A stretch of DNA of 64,000 nucleotides from Sulfuricystis thermophila (GCF_004323595.1 NZ_AP019373.1:62001-126000), one strand, 5' to 3'. Shown: positions 9,007 to 17,239, counted from the stretch's first letter. Notes: generated by a model not told the origin, from the letters alone. Translations and numbers: made by a program.

Positions 9007-9240
9007 ATGAAAAACATCAAGGTGCTCGGCACCGGCTGTGCCAACTGCAAGACCACGCTGAAACTGATCGAGGAGGTGGCGGCCGCCAAGGGTGTGGCCG
9101 TTCAACTCGAAAAGGTCGAGGAGCTCAAGGACATCATGAGCTACGGGGTGATGAGCACGCCGGGGGTCGTCATCGACGGCACGGTGGTGCACGCCGGCGG
9201 CATCCCGAGCCGCGAGAAGATCGATGGCTGGCTGGTTTGA
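9007..9240 (+). CDS. small thioredoxin-like redox protein (CANC)
   Basis: 77 residues of the small redox-active disulfide protein family (MTH895/TM0996 type). It has a thioredoxin-like fold with CANC near the N-terminus (GTGCANCKTT) and the cis-Pro loop MSTPGVVIDG. It is cytosolic, without a signal. The start at 9007 is preceded by AAGGAG (8995-9000). A perfect palindrome CGAATATTCG at 8936-8945 in its leader could be an operator. In other bacteria such proteins neighbour metal- or arsenic-linked permeases; here the next gene, 10 bases on, encodes a small membrane protein. Confidence 0.88.
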   Translation: MKNIKVLGTGCANCKTTLKLIEEVAAAKGVAVQLEKVEELKDIMSYGVMSTPGVVIDGTVVHAGGIPSREKIDGWLV

Positions 9241-9250
9241 GGAGGCGACG

Positions 9251-9481
9251 ATGGCACCGCAGAAGAAATTCCACCTCGCCTTTTCGCTGATCATGGGCCT
9301 GCTGATGATCTCGCTGATGACTTTTGTCATCACCGCCGTCAATGTCGGTTTCGGCCCGGATTTCCTCGTTCGCTGGGGCAAGGCGTTCCTCGTCGCCTAC
9401 GTCGTCGGCGTGCCGGTGATCTTCTTCATGGCCCCGGTGGCGCGTAAGATGACTGGCAAGCTGCTCGGCATGCCGACTTGA
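9251..9481 (+). CDS. small membrane protein, DUF2798-like
   Basis: 76 residues with two membrane segments (about 10-32 and 45-62) separated by NVGFGPDFLVRWGKAF, the pattern of DUF2798 proteins. GGAGG sits 7 bases before the ATG. It is 10 bases from the small redox protein, so the two are probably co-transcribed. Function unknown. Confidence 0.82.
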   Translation: MAPQKKFHLAFSLIMGLLMISLMTFVITAVNVGFGPDFLVRWGKAFLVAYVVGVPVIFFMAPVARKMTGKLLGMPT

Positions 9482-9484
9482 GGC

Positions 9485-9509
9485 GTGCCGTTCCGCCAGC
9501 GCCGACTTT
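9485..9509 (+). repeat. dispersed 25-bp repeat, copy 4
   Basis: One mismatch to consensus (TTCCG). It lies exactly between the DUF2798 stop (9481) and the Crp/Fnr-type ATG (9511), with one base to spare. Confidence 0.9.
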
Positions 9510-9510
9510 C

Positions 9511-10116
9511 ATGACTTGCGCCGAACTACCCGATTACATTCCCGAGGCACTGCGTCAGGCAGTGCGTCCTCTTTCGCTCAGACGCAAGCAAATCCTCTAC
9601 CGGCAAGGCGAAACAGCGACGGCAATCTATTTCGTGCGCAGCGGCGAGCTCGAGGCCGCGCGCTTTTCTCCCAAGGGAGATGCGCTGGTGATGCTGCGTG
9701 CGAGTGCCGGGGAATTCTTCGCCGAACTGGCGCTGAACGTAGAATGCTATGGCTGCTCGGCCTACGCCAAGGTGGATAGCGAACTCTTTGTTTTGCCCAA
9801 GCCCAAGGTGCTGGAGTCCCTCCGCGGCGACATGGCGTTCGCCATGGCGTTCCTGCAGGCGCAGATGCGCAATGCGCGGCGGCAGTGCTCGCGTTACGAG
9901 CGTGTGCGCCTGCGGCGTGCCGAGGATCGCGTGATGCATTTTCTCGTCACTGAGGCCGGTCCCGATGGCTGGATCCGGCTGCCCGGGCCGCTTGCCGACT
10001 GGGCGGCGGAATTGGGCCTCACGCCGGAAAGCCTCTACCGGGCACTGGCTCGCTTACGCGCCGAAGGACGCATCGAAGGCGAGGGCAGCATGCTACGTAG
10101 TTGCCAGACGAAATAG
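9511..10116 (+). CDS. Crp/Fnr-family transcriptional regulator
   Basis: 201 residues: N-terminal cyclic-nucleotide-binding-like beta roll (about 15-115), dimerisation helix, C-terminal winged HTH (about 145-190). The recognition helix reads PESLYRALARL, keeping the Glu and Arg (E-x3-R) by which FNR reads TGAT half-sites. The N-terminal Fe-S cysteine cluster of FNR is absent, so it is nearer DNR/NnrR-like or orphan members; the sensed signal is unknown. ATG 9511 is chosen because the in-frame codons before it are just the dispersed repeat. An FNR-like box 11 bases after its stop may be its target. Confidence 0.9.
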   Translation: MTCAELPDYIPEALRQAVRPLSLRRKQILYRQGETATAIYFVRSGELEAARFSPKGDALVMLRASAGEFFAELALNVECYGCSAYAKVDSELFVLPKPKVLESLRGDMAFAMAFLQAQMRNARRQCSRYERVRLRRAEDRVMHFLVTEAGPDGWIRLPGPLADWAAELGLTPESLYRALARLRAEGRIEGEGSMLRSCQTK

Positions 10117-10127
10117 TGCGCTGCACA

Positions 10128-10141
10128 CTGATTGCAATCAT
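10128..10141. promoter_or_regulatory. FNR/Crp-type operator before the five-haem cytochrome
   Basis: Perfect dyad TGAT-TGCA-ATCA, matching the FNR-class consensus core TGAT-N4-ATCA. It lies 59 bases before the cytochrome ATG and 11 bases after the Crp/Fnr-type gene. The regulator next door is the obvious candidate to bind it. Confidence 0.65.
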
Positions 10142-10200
10142 GGTGCGCATTTTTTCAGCCTAATAGCATCCTGGCTCCCACCCATAAACAGAGAGGAGCC

Positions 10201-11574
10201 ATGATGAACCCACTTCAGCGAATCGCGCGCTTGCGCGCAGTCTTCGTCAGTATGCTTGCGTTCGCAGGCCTTTCCGCCCAAGCCTACGAGCCAGCCCAAC
10301 CCGGTAGTTTCGACGATCCGCAGTTCTGCGGCAGCTGTCATCAGCGCATCTACAAGGAATACTCGCAGTCGGTGATGGGCACCGATCTGCAAAACCCGAT
10401 CGTCTATCAGTTTTTCACCGCCACCAACGCGAAGGGCGAGAAGGACGGCATGGGCTACCAGGGTTTTTTCCCTGGCCAGCCGGGCGATTGCGCGCAGTGC
10501 CACGTGCCCAAGCTGGTGCTCAAGGAGCACAAGGCAGGGCGCGCAGTGGATTTGGGCCAGGCGATTCGGGACAAGGCCGACTTCGGCATTTCCTGCAGTT
10601 ACTGCCACACGGTGCAGAACGTCAAGGTCATCAAGGAAGGCGACCGCTACAAGACCGGGCCGATCCATACCGTCACGCTCGACGAAAGTGGCGCGATCCA
10701 CGGACCGCGCAAGGGCGTCAAGGCAGCGCCCTTCGAGATCAAGGTCAACCCGGTACTCAAGACTGCCGAGTTTTGCTCACAATGTCACCTCAACCAGGAA
10801 GAAGGCCACGCCAAGACCCGCAATGAAGGCAAGGGCGTGCTGGCGATTTCCACCTACGAGGACTGGAAGAAGCTCTACGATGCCGGCATCGTCAAGCAGA
10901 CCTGCCAGGAGTGCCATATGCCGCTCCTCCCGGGTAAGCAGGAGATCGCCGTCGGCGCGCCCAAGCGCTACGGCGCCCGTGCCCATACCTTCGTCGGCGC
11001 GCACGATCCGGCCACGCTACAAAGCTCGGTGACCATGGATGTGGACACTCAGATCGTCGGCGATGAGCTGGTGGTGAAGACCGTCGTCGAGAATGTCGGC
11101 GCCGGTCATAGCATTCCCGGTTCCGGCCCGATCCGTGCCGTCTTGTTGAAACTCGATGTTTTCGATGCCGAGGGCAACCTGCTGAGATATACCGGCGACA
11201 AGAGCGGATTGCTGCACCCGCTCGCCGGCATGGGCAATCCGAAAACCGGCGAGCGCGGCCCGCAGGACTGGGGCGGCATGCCGGGCAGGTTCTACGGCAA
11301 GCCGCTGCAATCCCCACCCGACCCCAAGACCGGCCAGCCGCGCCTTGGCGTGGGCGGCTTCCAGGCCGAGAAGATCGCCTTCGACACCACGCTCAAGCCC
11401 TTCACCCCGGATCGTGGCGAATTTCGCTTCAAGCTGCCGCCGGGCAAGGCGCCGGTCAAGGTCGTCGCCCGCCTGGTCTATCGCTGGGCCACCATCGGCC
11501 TGGCCAACGCCAAGGGCTGGAAGGTCGATGACCGTCCGATGAAGGTGGTCAGCCGCACCGTCGAGCGCTCGTGA
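10201..11574 (+). CDS. periplasmic multihaem cytochrome c (five CxxCH)
   Basis: 457 residues with a signal peptide ending SAQA-YE. Five haem sites are visible: CGSCH, CAQCH, CSYCH, CSQCH and CQECH, all within residues 40-240. The last 200 residues lack haem sites and look like a beta-sandwich (VVENVGAGHSIPGSGPIRAV). This recalls the cytochrome c554-like multihaem group, but the substrate is unknown. GAGAGGAG precedes ATG 10201. The FNR-like box upstream suggests low-oxygen control. A 9-bp hairpin follows the stop. Confidence 0.9.
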   Translation: MMNPLQRIARLRAVFVSMLAFAGLSAQAYEPAQPGSFDDPQFCGSCHQRIYKEYSQSVMGTDLQNPIVYQFFTATNAKGEKDGMGYQGFFPGQPGDCAQCHVPKLVLKEHKAGRAVDLGQAIRDKADFGISCSYCHTVQNVKVIKEGDRYKTGPIHTVTLDESGAIHGPRKGVKAAPFEIKVNPVLKTAEFCSQCHLNQEEGHAKTRNEGKGVLAISTYEDWKKLYDAGIVKQTCQECHMPLLPGKQEIAVGAPKRYGARAHTFVGAHDPATLQSSVTMDVDTQIVGDELVVKTVVENVGAGHSIPGSGPIRAVLLKLDVFDAEGNLLRYTGDKSGLLHPLAGMGNPKTGERGPQDWGGMPGRFYGKPLQSPPDPKTGQPRLGVGGFQAEKIAFDTTLKPFTPDRGEFRFKLPPGKAPVKVVARLVYRWATIGLANAKGWKVDDRPMKVVSRTVERS

Positions 11575-11583
11575 TCTAACCCG

Positions 11584-11607
11584 GGGGAACGTGTAACGAC
11601 GTTCCCC
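11584..11607 (+). terminator. hairpin after the multihaem cytochrome gene
   Basis: GGGGAACGT pairs perfectly with ACGTTCCCC around a 6-base loop, beginning 10 bases after the stop codon. There is no T-tract, so it may stabilise RNA or be a weak terminator. Confidence 0.45.
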
Positions 11608-11677
11608 ACGCTGCATCCATTGGTAAAAAGCCACGGCTACCCAAGCACATAACCCTCACCACTACAAGGAGTAATGA

Positions 11678-11908
11678 ATGACTGTCAATCGCGCAATTTC
11701 CAGTTTCGCGGGCTTCATGATGATGTTGAGCCTGGGCCTCGCCCATTACACTGGGCAGGTCGACCTGTCCCACATGAGTTGGTTGTGGCTCGGCGCTTTT
11801 GTCGGCGCAAACATGTTCCAGATGGGCTTCACCGGTTTTTGCCCGGCAGCCTCGATCATGCGGGCGCTGGGCATGAAAGACAGCGATGGCGGCTCCTGCA
11901 GTGCGTGA
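11678..11908 (+). CDS. small membrane protein, DUF2892-like
   Basis: 76 residues: two membrane segments (about 7-26 and 35-60) with the conserved GFCPAASIMRALG motif of DUF2892/YgaP-type membrane tails, often linked to rhodanese and thiol chemistry. The second ATG (11678) has AAGGAG upstream; ATG 11674 is in another frame. Its end overlaps the next gene by 23 bases. Confidence 0.83.
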   Translation: MTVNRAISSFAGFMMMLSLGLAHYTGQVDLSHMSWLWLGAFVGANMFQMGFTGFCPAASIMRALGMKDSDGGSCSA

Positions 11909-12332
11909 CGACGAAGAATTTGCCCGCCGTCTGACGGGCAAGTTTTACGGGGTTCTGCGCTGGCAGGATCTCGACGCCCTGTGGGACCGGGTTCGGAACG
12001 AGCCGGAAGGCTGGTTTGTCAGCCTGACCGGCGCAATGCTTCCCGACTCGCCGCTTTCCGCGGAGGAATTGAAGCGTTTCGTTGACGGAGTCGATGCACT
12101 GCTGGGGCAAGAGCATCGCGAGGACTACTGTGGCATCGTCTATGCCGACGACCTGGAAACGCCGACGCTCGTCAAGATCTACGACCCCAACAATCTGGGC
12201 AGTTCCTGCGGCATGCACGGTGGCGCGCATCCCCCGCGCTGGTTGCTCTCGCGCCTGCGGCCAGAAGCCATCGCCGACACCGCGCCGCTGCCCAATGTTC
12301 GCAAGCGCTGGTGGCAGGCGCTGTTCGGCTGA
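11886..12332 (+). CDS. conserved hypothetical protein
   Basis: 148 residues, soluble, no signal peptide. I do not recognise the family. Visible features are DDEEFARRLTGKFYGVLRW near the N-terminus, a single Cys in EDYCGIVYADD, a loop SSCGMHGGAHPP (residues about 108-119) that could bind metal or cofactor, and a basic tail. The start overlaps the DUF2892 gene, so the two are likely translated together. Confidence 0.65.
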   Translation: MAAPAVRDDEEFARRLTGKFYGVLRWQDLDALWDRVRNEPEGWFVSLTGAMLPDSPLSAEELKRFVDGVDALLGQEHREDYCGIVYADDLETPTLVKIYDPNNLGSSCGMHGGAHPPRWLLSRLRPEAIADTAPLPNVRKRWWQALFG

Positions 12333-12333
12333 T

Positions 12334-12358
12334 TGCCGTCCCGCCAGCGCCGACTTTT
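12334..12358 (+). repeat. dispersed 25-bp repeat, copy 5
   Basis: Full consensus copy directly after the preceding stop codon (12330-12332) and 29 bases before the transporter pseudogene ATG. Confidence 0.9.
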
Positions 12359-12387
12359 TCGATCACCTGCCTCTTAAGGGCCTTGTC

Positions 12388-12885
12388 ATGGACGTTGTGC
12401 CAACCCACCACACTCCGCCTACCGGCGCGGCGCTGGTCCATCATCTGCGCGACCGCCTGTTCTGGTATGCGCTGGCCGCGATGGGCGGCGGCTGGCTGCT
12501 CGGAATGCTGGGTGCGGCCCAAGCCAAGGCCTGGGCGCCGGCGCTGGCTGCGGTGATGAACGTCCTGGTGTTCCTGATGATCTTCCCGATGATGATCGGG
12601 CTCAACTTCGCCTCCTGCCCAAGGTGTTCAAGCAGCCGCGCCCGCTGTTGCTGAGCCTGTTCTACAACTTCGTGCTGACGCCCGTCATTGCCTGGTTTCT
12701 GGTGCAGGGCATGGCCGGTTCGCCGGAACTGGCGCTGGGGTTCTATCTCGTCATGCTGATTCCCGGCTCGTCGATGGCCATTGCCTATACCGGCATGGCC
12801 GGCGGCAGCCTGGAGCTTGCTACGGTCGCCCAGGCCGCCGGTTTTCTGGTGGCGCCGCTGATGCTGCCGCTGTTCATCCTAAAAA
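12388..12885 (+). pseudogene. broken ACR3/BASS-type (arsenite efflux-like) transporter
   Basis: The first frame gives an ACR3-like N-terminus (MNVLVFLMIFPMMIGLNFA). It then goes out of frame at about 12614, where one C appears missing from a CCC run, and the match continues in the next frame as KVFKQPRPLLLSLFYNFVLTP and LIPGSSMAIAYTGMAGG. The match ends at about 12885 in LPLFI, where the transposase remnant begins, leaving perhaps half of the ten expected helices. It is both frameshifted and truncated, so non-functional. Arsenite export versus another BASS substrate cannot be told. Confidence 0.75.
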
Positions 12886-12891
12886 CCTCAG

Positions 12892-13324
12892 TTACACGAT
12901 CCCATTTGCATGATCAGGCAGCAAGCGGAGTATCTGAGGCGGCCCGATGGCCGCGAGGGTGCGTTTGAGATGCTCGCAGCAGCGCATCCAGACCGATCGG
13001 CGTTTGAACTGCTCCGCAGCTTCGCTCGCCCATTTCTGGAGTTGGCTGGAGATGCGCATGAGCACCTGCCGGGCCTTGTCGAAGTAGGCGTGCTGGCCGG
13101 TGAGCGTGATCGTGATCTGGCCCGCATGCTCGGTACGCCGACCGACCGAGGACATCAACCAGGGGCGGCTGGTGATGGCTTCGAGCCGGGCTTCAGGGTT
13201 GGCCAGACGTACGAACAGACTCCACCCGTTGTAGATCAGCGCCACCGCGCGCCGACAGCTGGCAGCGATGCAGGTCATTCGTGGTGAAGCCGCCCCAGCC
13301 CCACTGGTTCTTGAGCTCGTCGAA
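12892..13324 (-). pseudogene. transposase remnant (probably IS1380 family), C-terminal part
   Basis: Read on the minus strand from 13324: FDELKNQWGWGGFTT, NDLHRCQLSAR, then a 2-base frame slip near 13256, then AVALIYNGWSLFVRLANPEAR and a C-terminal tail to 12892. These are signatures of the DDE transposase group containing IS1380; the family call is from memory. The N-terminal half is absent: the IS21 element starts immediately at 13325 and nothing on its far side continues this protein. Confidence 0.7.
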
Positions 13325-13397
13325 TGTTGATTTCCACGCCGAACTGACCCGGGGTTTTCATCTGGAACTGACCCACGGTGTTATGCGCGCAGTATAG

Positions 13398-14210
13398 CTA
13401 CGCGGGTATGGGTAGGGTTGCGGTTTCGGGTGGTTGTTCTCCTTTTGGTTTGGTTGTTCGAGTACGGCCCGGCTGCAGCCGGGCCGTACTCGTCTTGAAG
13501 CGCCAGGACTCGTTGCCGGTCTCGACGATATGGCAATGATGGGTCAGGCGGTCGAGCATGGCGGTGGTCATCTTGGCATCGCCGAAGACGTTTCCCCACT
13601 CGGCGAATGACAGGTTGGTCGTGATCATCACGCTGGTGTGCTCGTAGAGCTTCGACAGCAGGTGGAACAACAAGGCGCCCCCGGCCTGGCTGAAGGGCAG
13701 ATAGCCGAGCTCGTCGAGGATCACCAGATCGACGTAAAGCAGCCGATAGGCCAATTGCCCGGGTTTGCCGTTGGCTTTCTCCTGCTCCAGTGCATTGACC
13801 AGTTCCACCGTCGAGAAGAAGCGTACGCGCTTGCCCAGATGCCGGACGGCCTCGACACCGATGGCCGTCGCCAGGTGTGTCTTGCCGGTGCCCGGTCCGC
13901 CGATGAACACCACGTTGTGGGCAGCATCGATGAAGTCGCCGCCGTGCAACCGCCGCACCAGAGCCTCATCCACCTTCGCCTGGGCGAAGTCAAAGCCCGG
14001 CAGATCGCGGTGGGCCGGGAACCGGGCGGCCGTCATCTGATAGGCAATCGAACGCACCTCCCGCTCGGCGGTCTCGGCTGCCAGAAGTTCCGCCATCCAC
14101 TGCTCGGGGTCAAGGTCGCTGTGGCGAGCCTTGGCCACCAGCTCCGGCCAGCACTGCGCCATGCCATGGAGTTTCAGGGCCTTGAGGCGGCCGATGAGCT
14201 CAATCGACAT
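13398..14210 (-). CDS. istB: IstB, IS21-family ATP-binding helper
   Basis: 270-residue AAA+ protein that selects the target and activates the IstA transposase. It has Walker [12 protein letters not shown] near residue 104, Walker [10 protein letters not shown] and sensor 1 MITTNLSF, full length for IstB. Its start overlaps the istA end by 11 bases, the usual IS21 coupling. The C-terminal 25 residues are rich in R, T and P and lie next to the element's end. Confidence 0.95.
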   Translation of the reverse strand: MSIELIGRLKALKLHGMAQCWPELVAKARHSDLDPEQWMAELLAAETAEREVRSIAYQMTAARFPAHRDLPGFDFAQAKVDEALVRRLHGGDFIDAAHNVVFIGGPGTGKTHLATAIGVEAVRHLGKRVRFFSTVELVNALEQEKANGKPGQLAYRLLYVDLVILDELGYLPFSQAGGALLFHLLSKLYEHTSVMITTNLSFAEWGNVFGDAKMTTAMLDRLTHHCHIVETGNESWRFKTSTARLQPGRTRTTKPKGEQPPETATLPIPA

Positions 14211-15708
14211 GGCTCACCTCCTGGCGCAGTTGGTCGTAGCGGTCCACGTTCGGTTTCGGCTCTTCGGCCAGTTTGAGCGCTGTCTCGATCTTGTTCGGGG
14301 CGGGAATTCCTGCTTTCAGCCGCGCCAGCACATTCATGACATGCTCACCACTCGGGCGGCCGGACTCCAGTGCCAGTTCGACTGCCACCAGTACCGTATC
14401 GAGGCCATGTTTCGGGATGGCCCCAAGCACATCGGCCATGACACGATCACCGCCAGTCTGCTTGAGCAGGATGCGCTGGAGTCGCAGCAATGGCTCGGGC
14501 ATTTCGGCAAACGGGGCGCCATTCCTGAGCGCCCCAGGTTTCCGCTCGACGATGCCGATGTAGTGGGTGAAGTCGTAAAAGGTCTGGTCACGCTCGAAGC
14601 TGCGCACATGGCGGGCGACTTCCTTGCCGTCGGCCACCAGTCGTAGTTCCGCCGGGTAAATGCGCAGGCTCAGAACGGCATGGGCATGTTCGGCTGGCAC
14701 ACTGTAACGGTTGCGCTGGAAATGGATCAGCGCCGTGCTGGTCACCCGTACCGGCTTCTCGACATAACCGTCAAACGGCTGCGGGGCCGGCAGCATCTGC
14801 ATCAGTTCGTCTTGCAGCAGCTCACCGATGGTCAGCGCCGGCCATTCCGGATTGGCGGTATCTGTCCACGCTTGACGGCACTGCTCGCCAAGCCACTCAT
14901 TGAGTTCGTCGAGATCCCGCCAGCGACGCTCGCTGGCCTGGTGCCAGATCTGTCGGCGACGATCCTGGACGTTCTTCTCGACGCGGCCCTTCTCCCAGCC
15001 CGAGGCGACGTTGCAGAATTCCGGATCGAACAGGTAGTGCCCGCACATGGCGTAAAAGCGCGGGTTGATGTCGCGCTCCTTGCCACGACCAACCTTGTCG
15101 ACAGCGGTCTTCATATTGTCGTAGATGCCGCGTCGCGGCACGCCACCAAAGGCGGCAAATGCACGCGCATGGGCGTCGAACAGCATTTCGTGGCTCTGCC
15201 CGTAGTAGGCGGTCAGCCAGAACGCTCGGCTGGCGCATAGCTTGGTGTGCGCGACTTCGAGCTTCCGGCGCAGGCCGCCGACGAAGGCATATTCGGTGCT
15301 CCAGTCGAACTGGAAGGCTTCGCCCAGCGCAAAGGTCAGCGGAACAAAGGCCGGCCCCGGCTTCTCGGCTTCCTCCTTCCGCCAGCGCTTGATATAGGCG
15401 CAGACCCGCCCATAGCCCCCGGAGTAGCCCTGTGCCTGGATGGCCTTGAACATGGCCATGGCCGTGCGTCGGTCCCGCTTTGGCCGGTGACTGTCGGTCT
15501 TCAGCCATTGCGTCAGTTGTTCCGCCCAGGGATCGACGACGCTCTTCGCTTCCCGTTTCTTGTACTGCGGCTCGACAACGTCTTTCTGTCGCAGCCAGTG
15601 CCGCAGGGTGTTCCTTGCCAGTCCCGTTCGCCGCGCAATCTCGCGCAGCGGTATGTGGTCGCGGAAATGCATCCGCCTGATCTTGGCCAACATGCCCACT
15701 TCGATCAC
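14200..15708 (-). CDS. istA: IstA, IS21-family transposase
   Basis: 502-residue transposase from a GTG at 15708 (ribosome site GGAGGACAGAAGGA). It has an N-terminal HTH ([22 protein letters not shown]), then a DDE integrase core whose first Asp lies in FQFDWS, and a C-terminal beta-barrel region. No frameshift is seen, so the element may still be active. An upstream in-frame start at 15750 is less likely. Confidence 0.94.
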   Translation of the reverse strand: MIEVGMLAKIRRMHFRDHIPLREIARRTGLARNTLRHWLRQKDVVEPQYKKREAKSVVDPWAEQLTQWLKTDSHRPKRDRRTAMAMFKAIQAQGYSGGYGRVCAYIKRWRKEEAEKPGPAFVPLTFALGEAFQFDWSTEYAFVGGLRRKLEVAHTKLCASRAFWLTAYYGQSHEMLFDAHARAFAAFGGVPRRGIYDNMKTAVDKVGRGKERDINPRFYAMCGHYLFDPEFCNVASGWEKGRVEKNVQDRRRQIWHQASERRWRDLDELNEWLGEQCRQAWTDTANPEWPALTIGELLQDELMQMLPAPQPFDGYVEKPVRVTSTALIHFQRNRYSVPAEHAHAVLSLRIYPAELRLVADGKEVARHVRSFERDQTFYDFTHYIGIVERKPGALRNGAPFAEMPEPLLRLQRILLKQTGGDRVMADVLGAIPKHGLDTVLVAVELALESGRPSGEHVMNVLARLKAGIPAPNKIETALKLAEEPKPNVDRYDQLRQEVSHVD

Positions 15709-15818
15709 TCCTTCTGTCCTCCCTGCCGCTAAACCCGGCAGGGTAACCAATCAAAGGTGGGTCAGTTTTAGATGCAAATTACCCAGTCAGGTGGGTCAAT
15801 TCCGGACGGCCGTCAACA

Positions 15819-15911
15819 TTGACGGATCATCTCGACCGACTCTGCCGATATTTCAATTGCCGACTCGAGGAGTTGGCCGAATACGTTCCGGACGAGGATG
15901 TAAGGACCTGA
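15819..15911 (+). pseudogene. C-terminal remnant of a Cro/C1-type HTH regulator
   Basis: The 30 codons directly after the IS21 end read LTDHLDRLCRYFNCRLEELAEYVPD, the typical third-helix and tail segment of small Xre/Cro-type regulators ('LDRLC.YF.C...L..YVPD'), and stop at TGA 15909. The start and first helices are missing, and the sequence left of the IS element does not supply them. Such regulators are common on mobile elements. Confidence 0.72.
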
Positions 15912-15981
15912 ACGATTGCCAAACCAGTCACGGATGGCAGGAGTCATTTACTCCCTATCGGCACATGCCTGGTTTTGAGTA

Positions 15982-16021
15982 TGGTCACAGCATGGTCACA
16001 CCATGGTCACATTTTGGTCAC
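15982..16021 (+). repeat. four TGGTCAC direct repeats at 11-bp period
   Basis: TGGTCAC begins at 15982, 15993, 16004 and 16015, exactly 11 bp apart, so all copies face the same side of the helix. An 8-bp inverted repeat (GAGAAATC/GATTTCTC, 16023-16056) follows directly. The array resembles iterons or a cooperative regulator site and lies in a 264-base gene-free gap before tRNA-Arg. Confidence 0.75.
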
Positions 16022-16175
16022 AGAGAAATCTCCCGAACGATCGAAGACGATTTCTCCTCGTGACTGAGTCACGCGTCAAGGCATTTTGCATGACGACAGC
16101 CGTGTCATGACATGTGATTATCCGGTCACATGCCTTGGGTTCGCAATCATAAAACTTGCTTTGAAAAGAAAGAGT

Positions 16176-16252
16176 TGGCGCGCCTGAGACGATTCGAACG
16201 TCCGACCCCAGCCTTCGGAGGGCTGTACTCTATCCAACTGAGCTACAGGCGC
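16176..16252 (-). tRNA. tRNA-Arg (anticodon CCG)
   Basis: 77 bases including CCA. Acceptor GCGCCTG/CAGGCGC, D arm TAGCTCAGTTGGATAGAGTA, anticodon stem CAGCC/GGCTG with loop CTCCGAA, T arm with GTTCGAATC, discriminator G and encoded CCA. Anticodon CCG reads CGG arginine codons. The accessory debris lies on the 3' side of this gene, as expected for an element that once integrated at a tRNA. Confidence 0.96.
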
Positions 16253-16263
16253 GCGGTTTTTGA

Positions 16264-16269
16264 ATTATA
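16264..16269 (-). promoter_or_regulatory. -10 element of tRNA-Arg
   Basis: TATAAT on the minus strand, 11 bases before the tRNA 5' end. It overlaps the stop codon of the upstream radical SAM gene; no convincing -35 is visible. Confidence 0.5.
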
Positions 16270-17197
16270 ACCCCCTTGACCAGGCCGGTCGCAGCGGGGC
16301 GTGCGCCGGGTCGGCGAGGGCGGCGTGAAGGGCAGTCAACAATCGGTCTTTGTCGGCGTTGAGCGTGCCTTTCAGCACCAGCCAGTTGGAGGCGTGGTCC
16401 GAGCGGAAGACGGTGCGCGTAAGTTCCAGCCGTTCGATGAAGTGCGCCATTTCGGTGAGCAGACCCGGGATGTCGAGGGGTTCCCAGCCGGGAAAGCCGG
16501 CGCGCAGCCTTCCCTCGCCTTTGGGGAAACTGACGACCAGGGTGGCGAGATATTCGGGCTGGGTGGCGTTGATGAGCGCGGCCGAGCGCTCGGCGTGTTG
16601 CTGCCAGTGCGCTCGGCCACCGAGGCCGTTCAAGATCATGACCGAGCGCGTGATGCCTGCCGCGCCGAGTTTTTGCAGCGCATCAAAGGTGCTGGCGAAG
16701 GTTTCGCCTTTCTCGACGCGCCGCAATACTTCATCGTCGCCCGATTCGGCGCCGACATAGACGAGTTTGAGGCCTGCTGCGCCGAGTTCCGTGAGTTCGG
16801 CGACGGATTTCTTGCGCAGGTTGCGCGGCAGACAATAGCTGGAGACGCGATGCACCGCGGGAAGATGGGCGCGTATCGCGTCGAGGATGGCGAGCAGCCG
16901 ACGTGTCGGCAGCACCATCGCATCGCCATCGGCAAGGAAAACGCGGCGCACGCGCTCGCCGAACAGATCGCCGCAACGCCGGATGCTTTCCAGCACTTCG
17001 GCTTCATCGCGGGCGCGAAACTTTTTCTGCGGGGCGGTGTACATCTCGCAGAAGGTGCAGCGGTTCCAGGAACAGCCATCGGTGACGGGCAGGATCAGCG
17101 ATTCGGCTTCCGAGGGTGGCCGGAAGACGGGTTCGACGTAACGGATCGGATCGTCGGACGGGAACATGGGAACAGGCAGTGGTTCGCGTGGCGTCAT
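16265..17197 (-). CDS. radical SAM protein
   Basis: 310 residues. The Fe-S motif is CSWNRCTFCEMY (cysteines at about 42, 47, 50), i.e. C-x4-C-x2-C rather than the usual C-x3-C-x2-C; this looks like a family trait. Further radical SAM signs are the glycine-rich VYVGAESGDDEVL and a TIM-barrel pattern. It is probably a cytosolic SAM-dependent enzyme of unknown substrate. It is the last gene before tRNA-Arg on this strand, and a divergent AmpG-type gene starts 43 bases away. Confidence 0.85.
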   Translation of the reverse strand: MTPREPLPVPMFPSDDPIRYVEPVFRPPSEAESLILPVTDGCSWNRCTFCEMYTAPQKKFRARDEAEVLESIRRCGDLFGERVRRVFLADGDAMVLPTRRLLAILDAIRAHLPAVHRVSSYCLPRNLRKKSVAELTELGAAGLKLVYVGAESGDDEVLRRVEKGETFASTFDALQKLGAAGITRSVMILNGLGGRAHWQQHAERSAALINATQPEYLATLVVSFPKGEGRLRAGFPGWEPLDIPGLLTEMAHFIERLELTRTVFRSDHASNWLVLKGTLNADKDRLLTALHAALADPAHAPLRPAWSRGL

Positions 17198-17239
17198 TAT
17201 GAATCAGGAACGGCCCACGCCTGCTAGCATCGTCGGATC

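Larger units (their letters stand above)
13325..15818 (-). mobile_element. IS21-family insertion sequence, apparently intact
   Basis: 2494-bp element bounded by imperfect inverted ends (TGTTGATTTCCACGCCGAAC at the left; TGTTGACGGCCGTCCGGAAT inward from the right), with subterminal repeats of the GAACTGACCCAC type near both ends as in IS21. It carries overlapping istA and istB. I see no clear target duplication: left flank ends CGTCGAA, right flank begins TTGACGG, which fits a deletion or recombination after insertion. Confidence 0.88.

Noticed and set aside
15982-16021. CRISPR array
   Set aside because: The repeats are 7 bp with 4-bp gaps, far too short for CRISPR, and no cas gene is present.
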